Of a DNA stretch of 62,000 nucleotides, positions 24,307 through 49,831 are shown piece by piece. A program made the position numbers and the translations under genes. Origin of the DNA: Lingula anatina (lineage: Eukaryota; Brachiopoda; Lingulata; Lingulida; Lingulidae); contig NW_019775502.1 in NCBI RefSeq assembly GCF_001039355.2, forward strand, positions 656,575 to 718,574, given 5' to 3'. Position 1 is the stretch's first letter, and each line of letters begins with the position of its first letter. The notes beneath the pieces are model-generated. The model had not been told where the DNA came from. It saw only the letters and a list, made by a program, of their open reading frames with translations, and did not search any database.

Positions 24307-25948
24307 CCTTGCCTTATGTGATACTACAGGAACAGTGTTTCTTTTTCTTTACACCTCCAGCAGCTATGTGATACCTGCTGCCCATTTTACCCACTGTTTA
24401 ATAGGCATATCACGCCGAGTAGTACGCAGTCACATTTCTGTGTTGATCGTTTCCAATGTTTGGTTTACTTTCCAGAAAGAGGCTGTGGGTCGCGAGAATG
24501 CGCGAGATCAAACAGGCGGGCGGTGGATGGGGCGGTGGAGTGGAGCCAATGTAGGGTCACAGGATGGCGGAATATGTCGTCTCAGACCAGAGGACTTCTC
24601 AAAAGAACTAAAAAAAAAAAAAAAAAAAAAAAAAAGGTTGACCCTTTTTAACTTTGAGACGAAAACTTCGTCTACTTCACTTAAGGAATAATATGCAGCA
24701 GTCCAATAAAATAGTATAGATTCTAACCTTTCTTAATTTGATTTAAAATTGTGAAATGCAAATATCTGCCTTGAATTACTTTAAGGGCGTATTCCCATAG
24801 ATTTTGATCGATCTATCCCCGTGGGGAGTGTCACAAGATTACTGTCAGATAATCCAACTTAAATGTCCGTCCCGCCTACTACAAGCTGTAAGGGGGTAAT
24901 TAACTTTCGTGCCCGCTCGGCGTGAACCCCCAGGGATTTAGGTAGATCTAGTTTGGATCGATCTAATCTCTGGGAATGGGGTCTAATTATCAATTCTATT
25001 CAAATGGTTAAATAAAATTATTTAGTTAGACCATATTTTTACTAAAGCTTTGGTAAACAAAGTCAAACCTATGATCTTATGTTCTTTTGTGAAATAGGTC
25101 CCAGAGCTAGATCAGAAATCGTTGAACTTCTTTCCATGAAAATCTATACTGAAATTGCTAAACTCTTCATTTCTGATATATGTTTTAAATAATATTTAGA
25201 GTGAATTAATTTACTTAAAATGTAAGCTCTAATTACCAAGAAATTGTATATTGTTGGAAGTAAACTCCCTAGCCTGTAACGACACCTCGCTAATTGGCCT
25301 GATATGGCATCTTGTGGTCTGGCTGTACCCTTTTTTTGTGGTCTGACCAGAAAATCGTATAGATATCTCTGCTAGTGTTAAAGCTGAATACAAATGAGCA
25401 AATCTTGTATTTTTATGAGTATAGGGGCAGGTTTGGTATAATCAAGTCATTTTCGTCCCAACACATTTTATCAACCAAGCAAACTTATGGTAACCATGAA
25501 GTGCGCAGCTGTTTTGTGTACTTCCGGCAAATAGTTTCCTTGCACAATCGAAGTTTTCTGTACTGGTAAGTAGAGAAGAACCGTGTTTATTTGCAAATGA
25601 TTGTCGGTATATGGATCTTTTTTGCAAGTATCAAAAGATTGTTTGAGACAGGAGCGATATTCAGCAAACCAGTTTTTCTTTCTTTTCCCCTAATTCTTGT
25701 GAAATCAGTCGAAAGATTTATTTTTTATTTTCAGTCATATTTTGATCTAGATCTATTTAATTTTTGTTTTAAATAATTTAAGATAATTTGATCCACTTTT
25801 TATTACATTATTCATGACATTGCATTATTTTTGACCTCGAATTATCACACCGTACGTGTGTCTTATTTTTAATTTCAAATATTTGAACTAATGTATATAT
25901 TTCTTCCACTCTAGAGCATGGAGTGAAAGAAACAAGACTCGCCTCAAA
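24307..25948. promoter_or_regulatory. Divergent intergenic region between the ARM/FN3 gene and BBS7
   Basis: About 1.6 kb separates the two start codons. It holds a locally GC-rich block (about 24480-24580, with GGGGCGGTGG and GATGGCGG motifs), a 27-nt A run (about 24610-24636) and a MITE (24791-24977). An ACTTCCGG ETS-type core lies at 25520-25527, just upstream of a GTAAGT donor at 25566 that probably ends a non-coding first exon of BBS7. Promoter assignment is inferred from motifs only. Confidence 0.5.
24791..24977. mobile_element. MITE with about 23-bp terminal inverted repeats
   Basis: Starts ATTCCCATAGATT..GATCGATC and ends with the near reverse complement GATCGATCTAATCTCTGGGAAT. An inverted partial copy (roughly the left half) lies at 21009-21100, adjoining the left arm of the 170-bp inverted repeat. 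It has no open reading frame. Confidence 0.7.
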
Positions 25949-38891
<12,943 letters not shown>

Positions 38892-39439
38892 GCAGAGACT
38901 AGGAAACAAGCAAAATTTATCACTTCAGAATTTTTTTCTACTGAACTTGAGCAGCCCAGGCTTGTATTGACCGTTTGCAAATTTATTGAAAACAAATTTT
39001 ATTAATTTGGATCATAATTATGTTAACAAATTATTTGCTCTTGGTTGTAACTTTCTATGTGCTGCTGTTCTGTGATGGTGTAGAAAAAAGTGGGGCTGTT
39101 CCTACAGGTACTGCAGGCGAGGACGATATACTCTGTTGCATTTTCTTTGATAGACTTTTGGGACTTAAGTAAACAGTTGACAAAAGGTTTTGATGATAGA
39201 CCTGGTAGTCAAAGTTGAAAACCTTGTGGTAGTCATTCTTGTAAGGGAAACAATCATGTACATACAAAAATAGGTAATGTTCCAACAAGCCACGTAAGAA
39301 ATATTAAGATTGGTTTTTATTTTGTAACTTGTCAATGTGCATAGTGTAATGTATTTTTTTATTTAAAAGTAGTCGTTTAAGCAGTATCTTCAAAATGTCA
39401 TACGGATATTTTATTAATTTCAATGTTTTGTTAGAGCTT

Positions 39440-39445
39440 AATANA
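39440..39445 (+). terminator. Probable BBS7 polyadenylation signal interrupted by an N
   Basis: Reads AATANA about 550 nt after the BBS7 stop codon. A resolved A at 39444 would make a canonical AATAAA. Confidence 0.5.
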
Positions 39446-39710
39446 GACAGTAGTGGATCAAGGGTGGTCTCTTGGCTGTCACCTTGATTGGTTAAACAAC
39501 CTGGTTAAAGGGATGTCAGCTCTTCATTTTGGCTTGAAAAGGGACACAAAACAGTTTTCCATGGGGTAAACAATAATTTTCTGACACTTTCAAATGGTAA
39601 ATAAATGCGTTAATTGTGACTTCAAAGTGAATAGGTGTGGCAAAACACCGGAGAGATGTCTTGCATGTGTCTTATATATTCAAAATTGTGAAACATGTCT
39701 GAATAGCAGC

Positions 39711-39882
39711 TGGGGTAGCACTAGCATTTTTTTTTCGCTCACCCAAATCACCACTTTTTTGTCAATTTATTATCAAAATGGTTATAATTTGACCAAAATA
39801 AGTCAAATCAAGCCCTTTTTCTTAAGCCAATTTAAGTAAGTTTTAGCATTTGGCTAAATTGGTGAGTGTAAGCGCTACCCCA
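39711..39882. mobile_element. MITE copy 2 (TGGGGTAGC termini)
   Basis: 172 bp with termini TGGGGTAGC and GCGCTACCCCA, inverted relative to 36613-36793. A possible short target duplication (AGCAG) flanks it. Confidence 0.8.
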
Positions 39883-40127
39883 GAGCAGGCTCTTTTAATA
39901 GGATGAATATGGATATTTTTCAAATCCTATTTCTGATAAGACTGTTTTAGATGCATGTAGGCAGAGACGAAATGTAAGTGGTTGTTGTTATAAAAATGTA
40001 TTAGGGGTAGGGCGTGATCAAAAATAAAAAATTATATTATATAGTTTAAAACCTACCCTTGGTGCTTTGAAATCTCAGTGTAATAGCAAAAAGAAGATTA
40101 TTATAATTGTGCAGTGTTTGTGTGAAT

Positions 40128-40197
40128 GAGAGAGAGAAAAAAAAAAAAGAGAGAGAGAGAAGGAGAGAGAGAGAGAGAAAGAAAGAGAGAGGGGGGA
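40128..40197. repeat. GA-rich simple repeat
   Basis: Purine-rich GA/GAAA tract about 75 bp upstream of the ATP7 start codon. It may lie in the 5' UTR or promoter. Confidence 0.9.
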
Positions 40198-40273
40198 TTG
40201 TGTTGCTGGACTCTAAAAAAAGTAAATAACAAGTAAATAACAAAAATGTTAATTTTGTTTTTGAAGAAGCAAG

Positions 40274-43200
40274 ATGATGAGTGAAGCAGTGATCAGTATC
40301 CAAGGCATGACTTGCCAGTCTTGTGTGAAAAATATAGAAGTGAACATGGCAGCATTCCCTGGAATATCCACAATTGAGGTACCGTTTATCAAGTATAATT
40401 ATATCAATTTTGAATTCTAGCTAAAAGTGGATATGTGTTGCACATAAGCTAACATGTGATGTAGCAGTTGTCATAGAGTTATATTTCATTGTTATGTTAA
40501 AAATTAAGTAAGCAGACTGCCAGTACTTTTGATGTAGGAAGTAGAAAAATGTATTTGTTGTAAATCTTTGTTAACTGACAAGCGGTCATATATATGCAGG
40601 TTTTCTTGTATTTTTTTAATTAGCAGTGTTTTTTCAGGTCTGTTTCACTTTCACTTTGAATGATTATGATAACTAAAGAACCCTTTTTACTAGTGCTAGT
40701 ACTACATATTGCTCTTGTTACAAAGCTTAGTCTTATGTTGAACATTGTTGAGTTCAAAGAGCAGTGAAGGAGCAATGGTCCAAAAAAGAGAGACATGTCC
40801 CCGCATTTGAAAATGATGATAAGTTGTCAGATTTTACCTCTGTGCTGGTTTTGAAATGCAGGAGAAGGCACTCTTGGGTTGTTTACAAGTAAACAGAAAT
40901 TCCATTTAAATTGGAAAGCAGACTATCTTGGGTAATCATTGACCATAGGACAAAAGTTGGACCAATTTTCAATTGAAATTAATAAAGGGTAAATTCACAC
41001 ACAGCTGTCTCTATGCAATCCCTGTATGCAATCTAGACCCAGTATTCTCATGACGATGTGCTTAATCAAGAATGAAATTGTCTGTCCCGTATTTCAAACA
41101 ACATAATGCAGGAAGGACGATAAAGCTTTGAATTGCCCTGCTGACGACAGGTTGCCCTCATTTATGGGTTTGACGCAATTCAGCCTTTAAGTGTGACTTA
41201 AGCGCTTGGGTTGGCTGACTATCTCGCTTATCTTGTTATGCCCTCAGGTTTTTGAGTGTCTCTCTCATTTTATTGTATATATGGGCAAATATTGTCAGAA
41301 GCATCTGACCTTGTTTTAAGCACATACTTAGGCATTTTATGATGCCAAATTTAAGTCGTTTTATTTCCAAAGTCAAGATATCTGTGACTTTTAACACATG
41401 TAAGACAAACTGGTCCACTTCTTGACCTCTCACGCTGTACCCAGCACTGTTTTCAAACATTTACAACTGGTCTCAAACCTTTTTAGCAAAGTTAGTTGGT
41501 GATAAAAATACCTTAATTTGGAAGTTGAAACAATATATTTTGAAACAGCTACTAGTAGATTTTTTTGTAAAGAATGAAAAAAAAAAATCAAACGTAGGTG
41601 TTTCAAAAAACTTGTTTCAAAGTGATTCTCATTAACAAAATTTTAAATGGATTCAGGATCTAGGGACCATGGATAATTATCGCATTAATGTGATAGAAAG
41701 TGGGTTTAAAACATATTTAATATTTGTGCCATGCTAAGGAACTTAATTATATGTTGTCTCTCAGTGAAAATTCCCACCTGCTACTTGTTCACTGTACTGG
41801 TCTCACGTCATGTGGATGACAACATATAATCTTCCTCCTGTATTTAGACTAAAAAACAGGGTAGTTTAAAGGGCTGCTGAATGCAGCTTTGCACTTCTTA
41901 TCCTCGCTGTAGAAGAATATAGATGGATCTATAGATATTACTATCACGATATGACCATGACCGGTAACGTCTACAGCTGGAAAGATATGGACCAGATAGA
42001 AGGCCAGTATCTTATATACTATCTTATATTCTGTGTCAGTTCAGAAAAAGACATTGGCTAGACAGTACGTGTTTGTGTCTTCAGATGGGATTTACAGTGA
42101 TAAAGCCTCAACAAATGTTTTAGTTCAAGTATTTAAACGTTGTGTGGAAATTATAACAACTGCGTGTTTGCAATCAAAGGTGAAAGGAGGAAACGGTTCA
42201 GCATATGGAGGACTTCAGAGAATTACTCTAGGTAAACTGTGTGATAAGTTTGCATTTTGGCAGATGTACATTTATTCAATATGATTTATCTGTTCATAGA
42301 AACTGAACTGGTTTGACATAAAAACTTGACTGTTTAACTGTGCATGAACATCTGTATTAGTACTTTTAAGCACGATTTATAATATATGCTATGCAGTTAT
42401 TTAAACTGATGTTGTATGTGTTGATATAAATTATTCAATTTAGTTTAGGTGTTTTTACAGTACATTGATGATTCCCTGTGTTACATCTTTTTCCCTCTGT
42501 AAAACTTCCTTATTTTTCATATCTTATGGAAGAGAATAAAATGGTTTGAGTTTCTCTTCTAAAATCTTTAGAAAATAGAATGTAAGGGCCTATACTAAGT
42601 AAGCTGTATGCAATTTGACTAATTTTTTTTTAAACATTTTCATGGCCAAAATTAAATGTAAATCAAGTCTACTTATGCAGGTGTACAGTATATTTCATCA
42701 CTGCCTGCTTATTTTTTAAATTTTTTAATTAAAAAAATTATGGGAACCCAGATATAACCTTGTATTTGCAGTGATAGGTTATTGTTAAAAACTTGATGAC
42801 AGTTGTTGCAGACAGATGAGGGTAGAGATTTTTGTTTTGTCGATGTTAGTGTTGTTAGGAGGTGCTGTTGACATGAACATGGCGCTGGCTTGCTGCAGAC
42901 ATATGGTGACAATGCTAGCAAAGTAACATGAAGTAAGAGCTTTTTCTTGGAGAAGATATGATATACAGTGGTGAGATTGATCTAGATCATACCTTTTTGC
43001 TAACCTAGTATCCCAGATATTTAGGAATGTCATAATATATATTTACCCAGATTAACCAGATGATTATTTTAATATCCTGATTTCAAATTTGATAACATCT
43101 ATAGAAATTTACTTCCATAATTTCACTAGTGAAAGGGTGTTTGATATAGGACACGGAAATGTTGGAATACAGGATACTTCAGATGTGAATAAGGTAGCAA

Positions 43201-46200
43201 GACAAGAGGGTCTATAAACCTGTTATCGTAACGTTATACATCTCAAATTTAAAATCTGTGATTAATTGATATTCGTTTAATTGATATTGATTGAAAATAT
43301 TCTAAGTAGATTGTTCACTGGGTGGAGGGTTTTAACAAACCTGATATCTTTGGACTTTGTTTTATTACACGATAACTTATCATAATTTACATGTGACTGC
43401 TGAACAGGAGGGGGGTGAGATATATTCTTGATCATGGACAAGTAAAGATATTGTAGGTGTGGGTATTGTTGGTAAACACACAAGGATTTGTGTTCATTTA
43501 TTTGATTGCTTGTAAGATACTTGTTTTAATATGAGGACATTTCCACTTCCTTATTTTCACATTATTAATATCCTGGTTTCCTCTTCAGAACTTTTTTAGG
43601 ATGTACATGATAGTCCTTGACTTGAGTCTGTGTCAGGTGCTTGAAAAATAGCTTAGCAGAAAAAAGTTTAATCAAAAACAAAACGGTATGAGATATATTT
43701 CTAAAGGAATTTTCAGATATTGAATTTTTTTCTACTAAATTTATTGTTGACAATTTTTATAATGTGGTTTGTGTTATTCAACTGCTTGCCTTTAAAGATT
43801 TTTTTTCTGGTTTGAGCCCTGCTGGGTCAAGAAGAAAAAAAAAGAAATAATTGCTAGAGTAAATATATATGTTGAGAAGAGATTTATCTCAGGTTGTATT
43901 GATTTCTACCAAAATACGGGAAGTCACATTCCTTTGATTAGTAACATTTTATGATATTAAGCACAGTTAAGACCTTCCATGAATTGGCATAAAATGACTT
44001 GATGCCCTTTAACAGTTAGGTCCGTTTTGTTCAGTCCTACGTAACTAGAGTTTAAAATGCAAGCCTCTCAGCGTATAAATGTTAGCATAGAAGCCTTAAG
44101 TTACCAGCATTCTGTCGGACATACAAGAGATACATAATTATAATTATTGACTTCATAATACCATATATACGGGCTGACTTTGCAGAGTACTTTATTGTTA
44201 TTCACTACCATATGTTGCTTGAAAGCCATTCCAGTTGGAAGTTACTGTTTGAAAAAAATTGTTTTAGTCTGTACAGCTTCAAGATCCTGTTTGGTTCTAT
44301 GGTTCTTAAAGTGGTAAACATGTGCCTGAAATATAGTGCAGGGAGTAACAGTGGGTAAATGCTAACCATGGTTTTAGCACAAAGTGACGAGATTTATCAA
44401 GGAGCAGCTTGTAAGAAATCATAGTTCTGTGGACTTAGACTGGACTGGCAGTGGTGAAAAAATGCAAAAGATATCTGTACACTTGCCTGAATGTTTTTAC
44501 CGAGTGGTATTGATTTCGTGAATGTTATCATTGCTTCCGAGTTACTTCATGTGCATCTGGTTAAGATCTAGGTTCATATGTTTGCTTTAAGATGTTTTAG
44601 TACTAAAAAGAAAATGTGGAATGTTCTTTTTTGCCAAGTTTAAGTTATCATTGATTACGTGAAAATTATATCATTTGCTTAAAAGTGTAAGTGATGGATG
44701 AATGTTCGATATTCACATATGACAGATGTAGATGTCATGTAGATATATGTGAAAATATGGAAAGACAGAAAAAATTAAAATTTCCCTTTTTTTAAACAGG
44801 TTTCTCTAGAAAACCAGGAAGGTGTTGTAAGCTTTGATCCCACCGTTACCACTGCAGAGAAGATTGCTGAGGGAATAGATGACATGGGTTTTGAAGCCAA
44901 AGTTAAGTCCCCTGGGTCCTCCCCCCAGGAAGTGACAATCTACATAGAGGGAATGACCTGTCAGTCTTGTGTCAAAAACATAGAGGGTGCCATCAGCATG
45001 AGGTCAGGGGTCAAGCAGATCAAGGTATCATTATCGCAGAAACAGGCGAGCATAAGGTATGACCCCTCTCAGACCAATCCTAGAACTCTACGTGAACACA
45101 TCGACGATATGGGTTTTGAGGCTTTTCTGGAAAAACCGAAGCAGACGGTGAATGTGAAAATTGGAGTAGAGGGTATGACCTGCCAGTCTTGTGTCAAGAA
45201 TATTGAAGGGAATATGTCCAGCAAACCGGGAGTGAGGCACATTCAAGTTTCCCTGGAGAGAAAAGAGGCCAATATCACGTATGACCCCTCCGTTGTTACA
45301 GCACAGATGTTACGAGATCAAATCAATGACATGGGGTTTGAGGCAACACTTCCCAGCAATGGATCCTCAACATCTTTTGATGAATTTCATGAACTCGCTA
45401 AGACAAGAAGCCATGCTGACTTTGGCAAATGTAGGTTACACATTGAGGGGATGACTTGTCAGTCGTGCATTAAGAACATTGAAGGGGTTATCGGTGAATT
45501 CCCAGGAGTGAAAACTATCAAGGTGACTTTGGAGACCAAATCTGCTGATGTTACTTTTGACTCCAGCATTGTTACTGCCCAGGCAGTGGCGGATAGAATA
45601 TCTGATATGGGTTTCGACTGCAATGTGGCTGACCAACAGGATGAGTTTGATGAAATAGCCAGTAGAAGTGCTCCCACAAAATCTCCCCCAGATGGCACTC
45701 TAGCCAAGTGTATGGTTGATATTGAAGGGATGACCTGTATGTCTTGTGTTAAGAACATCGAGGGTACTCTTTCTGATGAGAAGGGGATCGCACAAGTCAG
45801 TGTTTCTCTGGAAGAGAAAAGGGGTACAGTGCAGTATGATCCCGCCCTCTGGTCCCCCACCACTGTGGCCGAGAGAATCAGTGACATGGGCTATGATTCT
45901 GTAGTCCATGCTGCAGCCATTCCTAAGGTGCCCTCCACTATCAGCACAACTGTCATCTCCATCAAAGGAATGACATGCAATTCCTGTGTGAAGACAATCC
46001 AGGAAGTGATTTCTGAGAAACCAGGGGTGAGATCTATAAAAGTGTCTCTGCAGGAAGAGCAGGGAGTTATCCAATATGATCCTGACGTCACGTCACCCCA
46101 GCAGCTGCGAGACGCCATAGATGATATGGGCTTTGATGCATGCATCACAGGTGGGTGATACAGGCAGTGATTAGATTATACAGTGTGATAGTCTTGCTGT

Positions 46201-49200
46201 TTTGGTCATAAAAAGTTAATTTTGGATTTGTTTATGCTGCCACTGAATTTTTTTATGTGAATATTATCCACAGCATTTGAACAGTGCTTGGTAGATAAGA
46301 TGTATCACTTCAGCATATGATATTTTTAATACCAAGTTAACATTTTTTATGCCTACCCTCTTTTATAACTGTGAAACCTAGCTTTTACCCCTGTATCTTA
46401 TATACTTGTGTCTATATTTTTATTTCGATATTTACAAGTTTACTTTTCAATCATTTTCTGTCAAAAATCTCTCCCACATACACATTGGGTGATATTTTAC
46501 CAGCTCTGCTGAAAACTCAGTATAAATCTTTCAGATGAGACCAAATTCCCACCAGAAACCACCGTGATAATGAACGGCAGTGCAGGGCCAGTGAAGTCCA
46601 CGCCTTCACGCGGCCATCTACCCAAGACCAACCATGGCATGGTCCTACAAAGGAAGGTGGACACAGTGGAAGAGGATGACCTGGAGAAATGCCACCTCCA
46701 TGTGTCTGGAATGACCTGTGCTTCTTGTGTGGCTAATATTGAGAGGAACTTACTGAAAGTGCCTGGTTAGTATTTGTTGATTTTGGCAATGTGGTATCAT
46801 TTCTCGATTGGCAATGACTTAAGTAATTTTTTAGCCTTTTAACATGATATTTCTCTTTTTAAATCATTTAACTTCTCAATTGTAAGATATATGAGATACA
46901 GGAGAAGATTCAGAGATATTTTATGACAGTCTTGAAAATTAGCTTTGTTGGTCCATCGTCCATTTGTGTCCATCCTCCAACAGAAAAAAATTAGATGCTT
47001 GTCAATTTAAACTTAGGCTTCGTTCACATGCAATGTCTATTTTCTAAATTCTATTTTCTATTCGCGCTATCTTATGATCACGGTCTGTGCCCTGAATATC
47101 CCGCTGCGTAATTACTGGCAGCGCGAGCCAGTTACTTATAGTAACTTATAGTAACTGGCTCCCGCTGCCAGTAATTACGCCGCGGGATGTTAAGGGCACA
47201 GACCGTGATCATAAGACATACCGCGAATAGAAAATAGAATTTAGAAAATAGACATTGCATGTGAATGAAGCCTTAAAACATTCTGACCATCTTCTTGATG
47301 ACCCAGAAGACGCCCTCCATCCATTTCTGGGATATGTGATTTTCTATTCACTAATTCAGGAAATTGTTATTTTTTTCTTGAGTTTGGCTAATAAATAGCC
47401 CAATTTACTGGCAGTGGAAAATAAACCACAATTTTGTGCCATCATGTGTAGTCCTAATATTTCAATAACCTTGTGTGGGAGGATTCATTTCTCATTATGG
47501 GCAAGTTGATTGCAGGGATAATTTGCCTGCATTTATGATGGAAATCACAATGTTTCCAAACCATGGATTTCAAGACATTTAAGCAGTCGTACATCGAATT
47601 AGTATATTTAGGCTTAGCAAACTGCTGGTAACATGACAATAATGTCAAACTGAATTTCAGTTCTCTTTAAGACTTACCTTAAATAGCAGTAGGAAGAATG
47701 AATGATGAATTGGTAAATATATAGTATGCCTAAACTTTTTAAGGAGAAACCTTTATTATTTCACACTGTATACCACTAGAGGATATGAAAACGTGACTTA
47801 AAGCAGGTTCCATTTCATTTTTTAAAAACCAGCATTGAATTATTAATGGTTCCATTATCCTTGTCTTGATATCTGAAAGAAGGAAAACTGGAAAGTGTCA
47901 GTGTTCATTGATGCAAGAGGCACTATTTCTACATTTAGAGGGATACAGTTGTACTTAAATGAGTGCCACTTTAGTGCGTACCACAAAGAGATCCTATGAT
48001 GGCTGGCCATATGCTGACCGAGGTTTGTTTAGGTTTCAATGTTGTTTCTTATCTGAAGAAGCCTATTGATTTCTTTAAGAGTTCTTTATCAGGGAAAAGG
48101 TGTTAAAATGAATACTACCCTCACAAAATTAAGATGAAATTAAGATGAACATAGTATGTGATGGATTCATACAGATCAGTTTGAATTTTGTGATTTCCAG
48201 GTATTTCTTCAGTGTTGGTGGCTTTGATGGCCCAGAAAGCAGAAGTGAAGTATGATCCTGCCTACATGATGCCCTCCCAGATTGCTACCCTGGTCACAGA
48301 ACTGGGCTACCCCGCCATGCTGATCGAGAATGAAGGAACAGGTGATGGGCACCTTGAAATCCAGGTAAAGTATAGTTATAGTCATTCAGGAAACAGAAAA
48401 ATTAATTTGATAATGCACACATACTGGAGGACTCGTATGTGTTGTTGTGAAGACAAAAAAATTGGCATTATCATTGGCATATCACATCATAAAAAAGGAA
48501 CAAAATGCCAACTTAATTGATTCAATGAAATTAATTCAGCATTATGAATCCAAGTAATGTTATCACTCTGATGTACCTGCAGATTAGAGTGGCAGAGAGA
48601 TATATATATATACACTGTTATGGCAATCCTTTATTCTATTGGAGATATATAAAACTACCTGCATGTTTTTGTGATAGGCAAAAATTATATGAATGCACTT
48701 TTGAAAACAGTGACATATAATTTTCAGCCTGATGGTGTGTTCAAATCAAGACTCACATGAACCTTTAATAAGACCAGCTGACATCATCATACAGGCATAT
48801 TGCTTTACATAGGATTTATGATTCTAAGATTCTCTGTAATAGTGTCACCTAATCTGGGTCATTTGGTGATGGCTGTCAGGCTTTTCTGATATCAGCAAGA
48901 ATGTGAAAATAGTTCAGTTATTGTTTATTTTGTGTAATATATGGCTTTATACCTTTAGTATCCACAGGAAATAATTTCTAGGCAAATGCTATAGGTATCA
49001 CATCTATCACTGCTCCTCTAGGGTCATCCTAACATTTAAATTATATTTCATCCAAATAGCAGATGAATTTATAAAATAGCAATTTTCAAGCAAGAACATC
49101 AGTTAAATGTTAATAAGTTCTTTATTTTCTTCAACCAATGTAAAGATTCTTTATCAATTATATATTCAATTTGTTATATACCAGTTTTCAATTATATTGT

Positions 49201-49796
49201 TATATACCAGTATGAGCTTGGGTCTTTCTTGTTTTATGAATAAGACATTTTTCATAGAAACAAAATATCACTGTTTTCCAGATTGGTGGTATGACATGTT
49301 CATCCTGTGTCCACCGTATAGAGTCCCATATGGTGAAACAACCAGGCATCAAGTCTGCCATAGTTTCCCTGGCTACCAATAGGGGACGCTTTGAGTTTGA
49401 TCCAGAAAACACAGGACCAAGAGATATTATGAATGAAATAAGGGTAATTCTGTCTTTTGTTAGATATTTTTTTATTAGATATAAAAACCTGTTTTAAACC
49501 CTTTCAATTATATTTTAGCTTCAAAATTGTAAACAGGCTCTTAAAAAATTTAAAACAATAGAACAAAAAAAAGAAAAAAAANNNNNNNNNNNNNNNNNNN
49601 NNNNNNNNNNNNNNNNNNNNNNNNNNNNNNNNNNNNNNNNNNNNNNNNNNNNNNNNNNNNNNNNNNNNNNNNNNNNNNNNNNNNNNNNNNNNNNNNNNNN
49701 NNNNNNNNNNNNNNNNNNNNNNNNNNNNNNNNNNNNNNNNNNNNNNNNNNNNNNNNNNNNNNNNNNNNNNNNNNNNNNNNNNNNNNNNNNNNNNNN

Positions 49797-49831
<35 letters not shown>

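Larger units (their letters stand above)
38892..40273. other. BBS7 3' UTR and intergenic region before ATP7
   Basis: The BBS7 3' UTR probably ends near 39460, after the AATANA at 39440-39445 (the N masks a likely AATAAA). A second MITE copy (39711-39882) and a GA-rich tract (40128-40197) follow. I saw no gene and could not identify the ATP7 transcription start or a non-coding exon with confidence. Confidence 0.55.

Noticed and set aside
25483-25500. Possible RFX X-box (GGTTACCATAAG on the minus strand) upstream of BBS7, which would suit a ciliary gene.
   Set aside because: Only one half-site matches the consensus well; too weak to annotate.
42033-42284. 83-residue open frame in ATP7 intron 1, possible alternative first exon.
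   Set aside because: No phase-compatible donor leading to 44800 was found, and the residues resemble no part of the family.
45436-46148. Long open frames antisense to ATP7 exon 2.
   Set aside because: They are shadows of the metal-binding-domain coding exon on the other strand.
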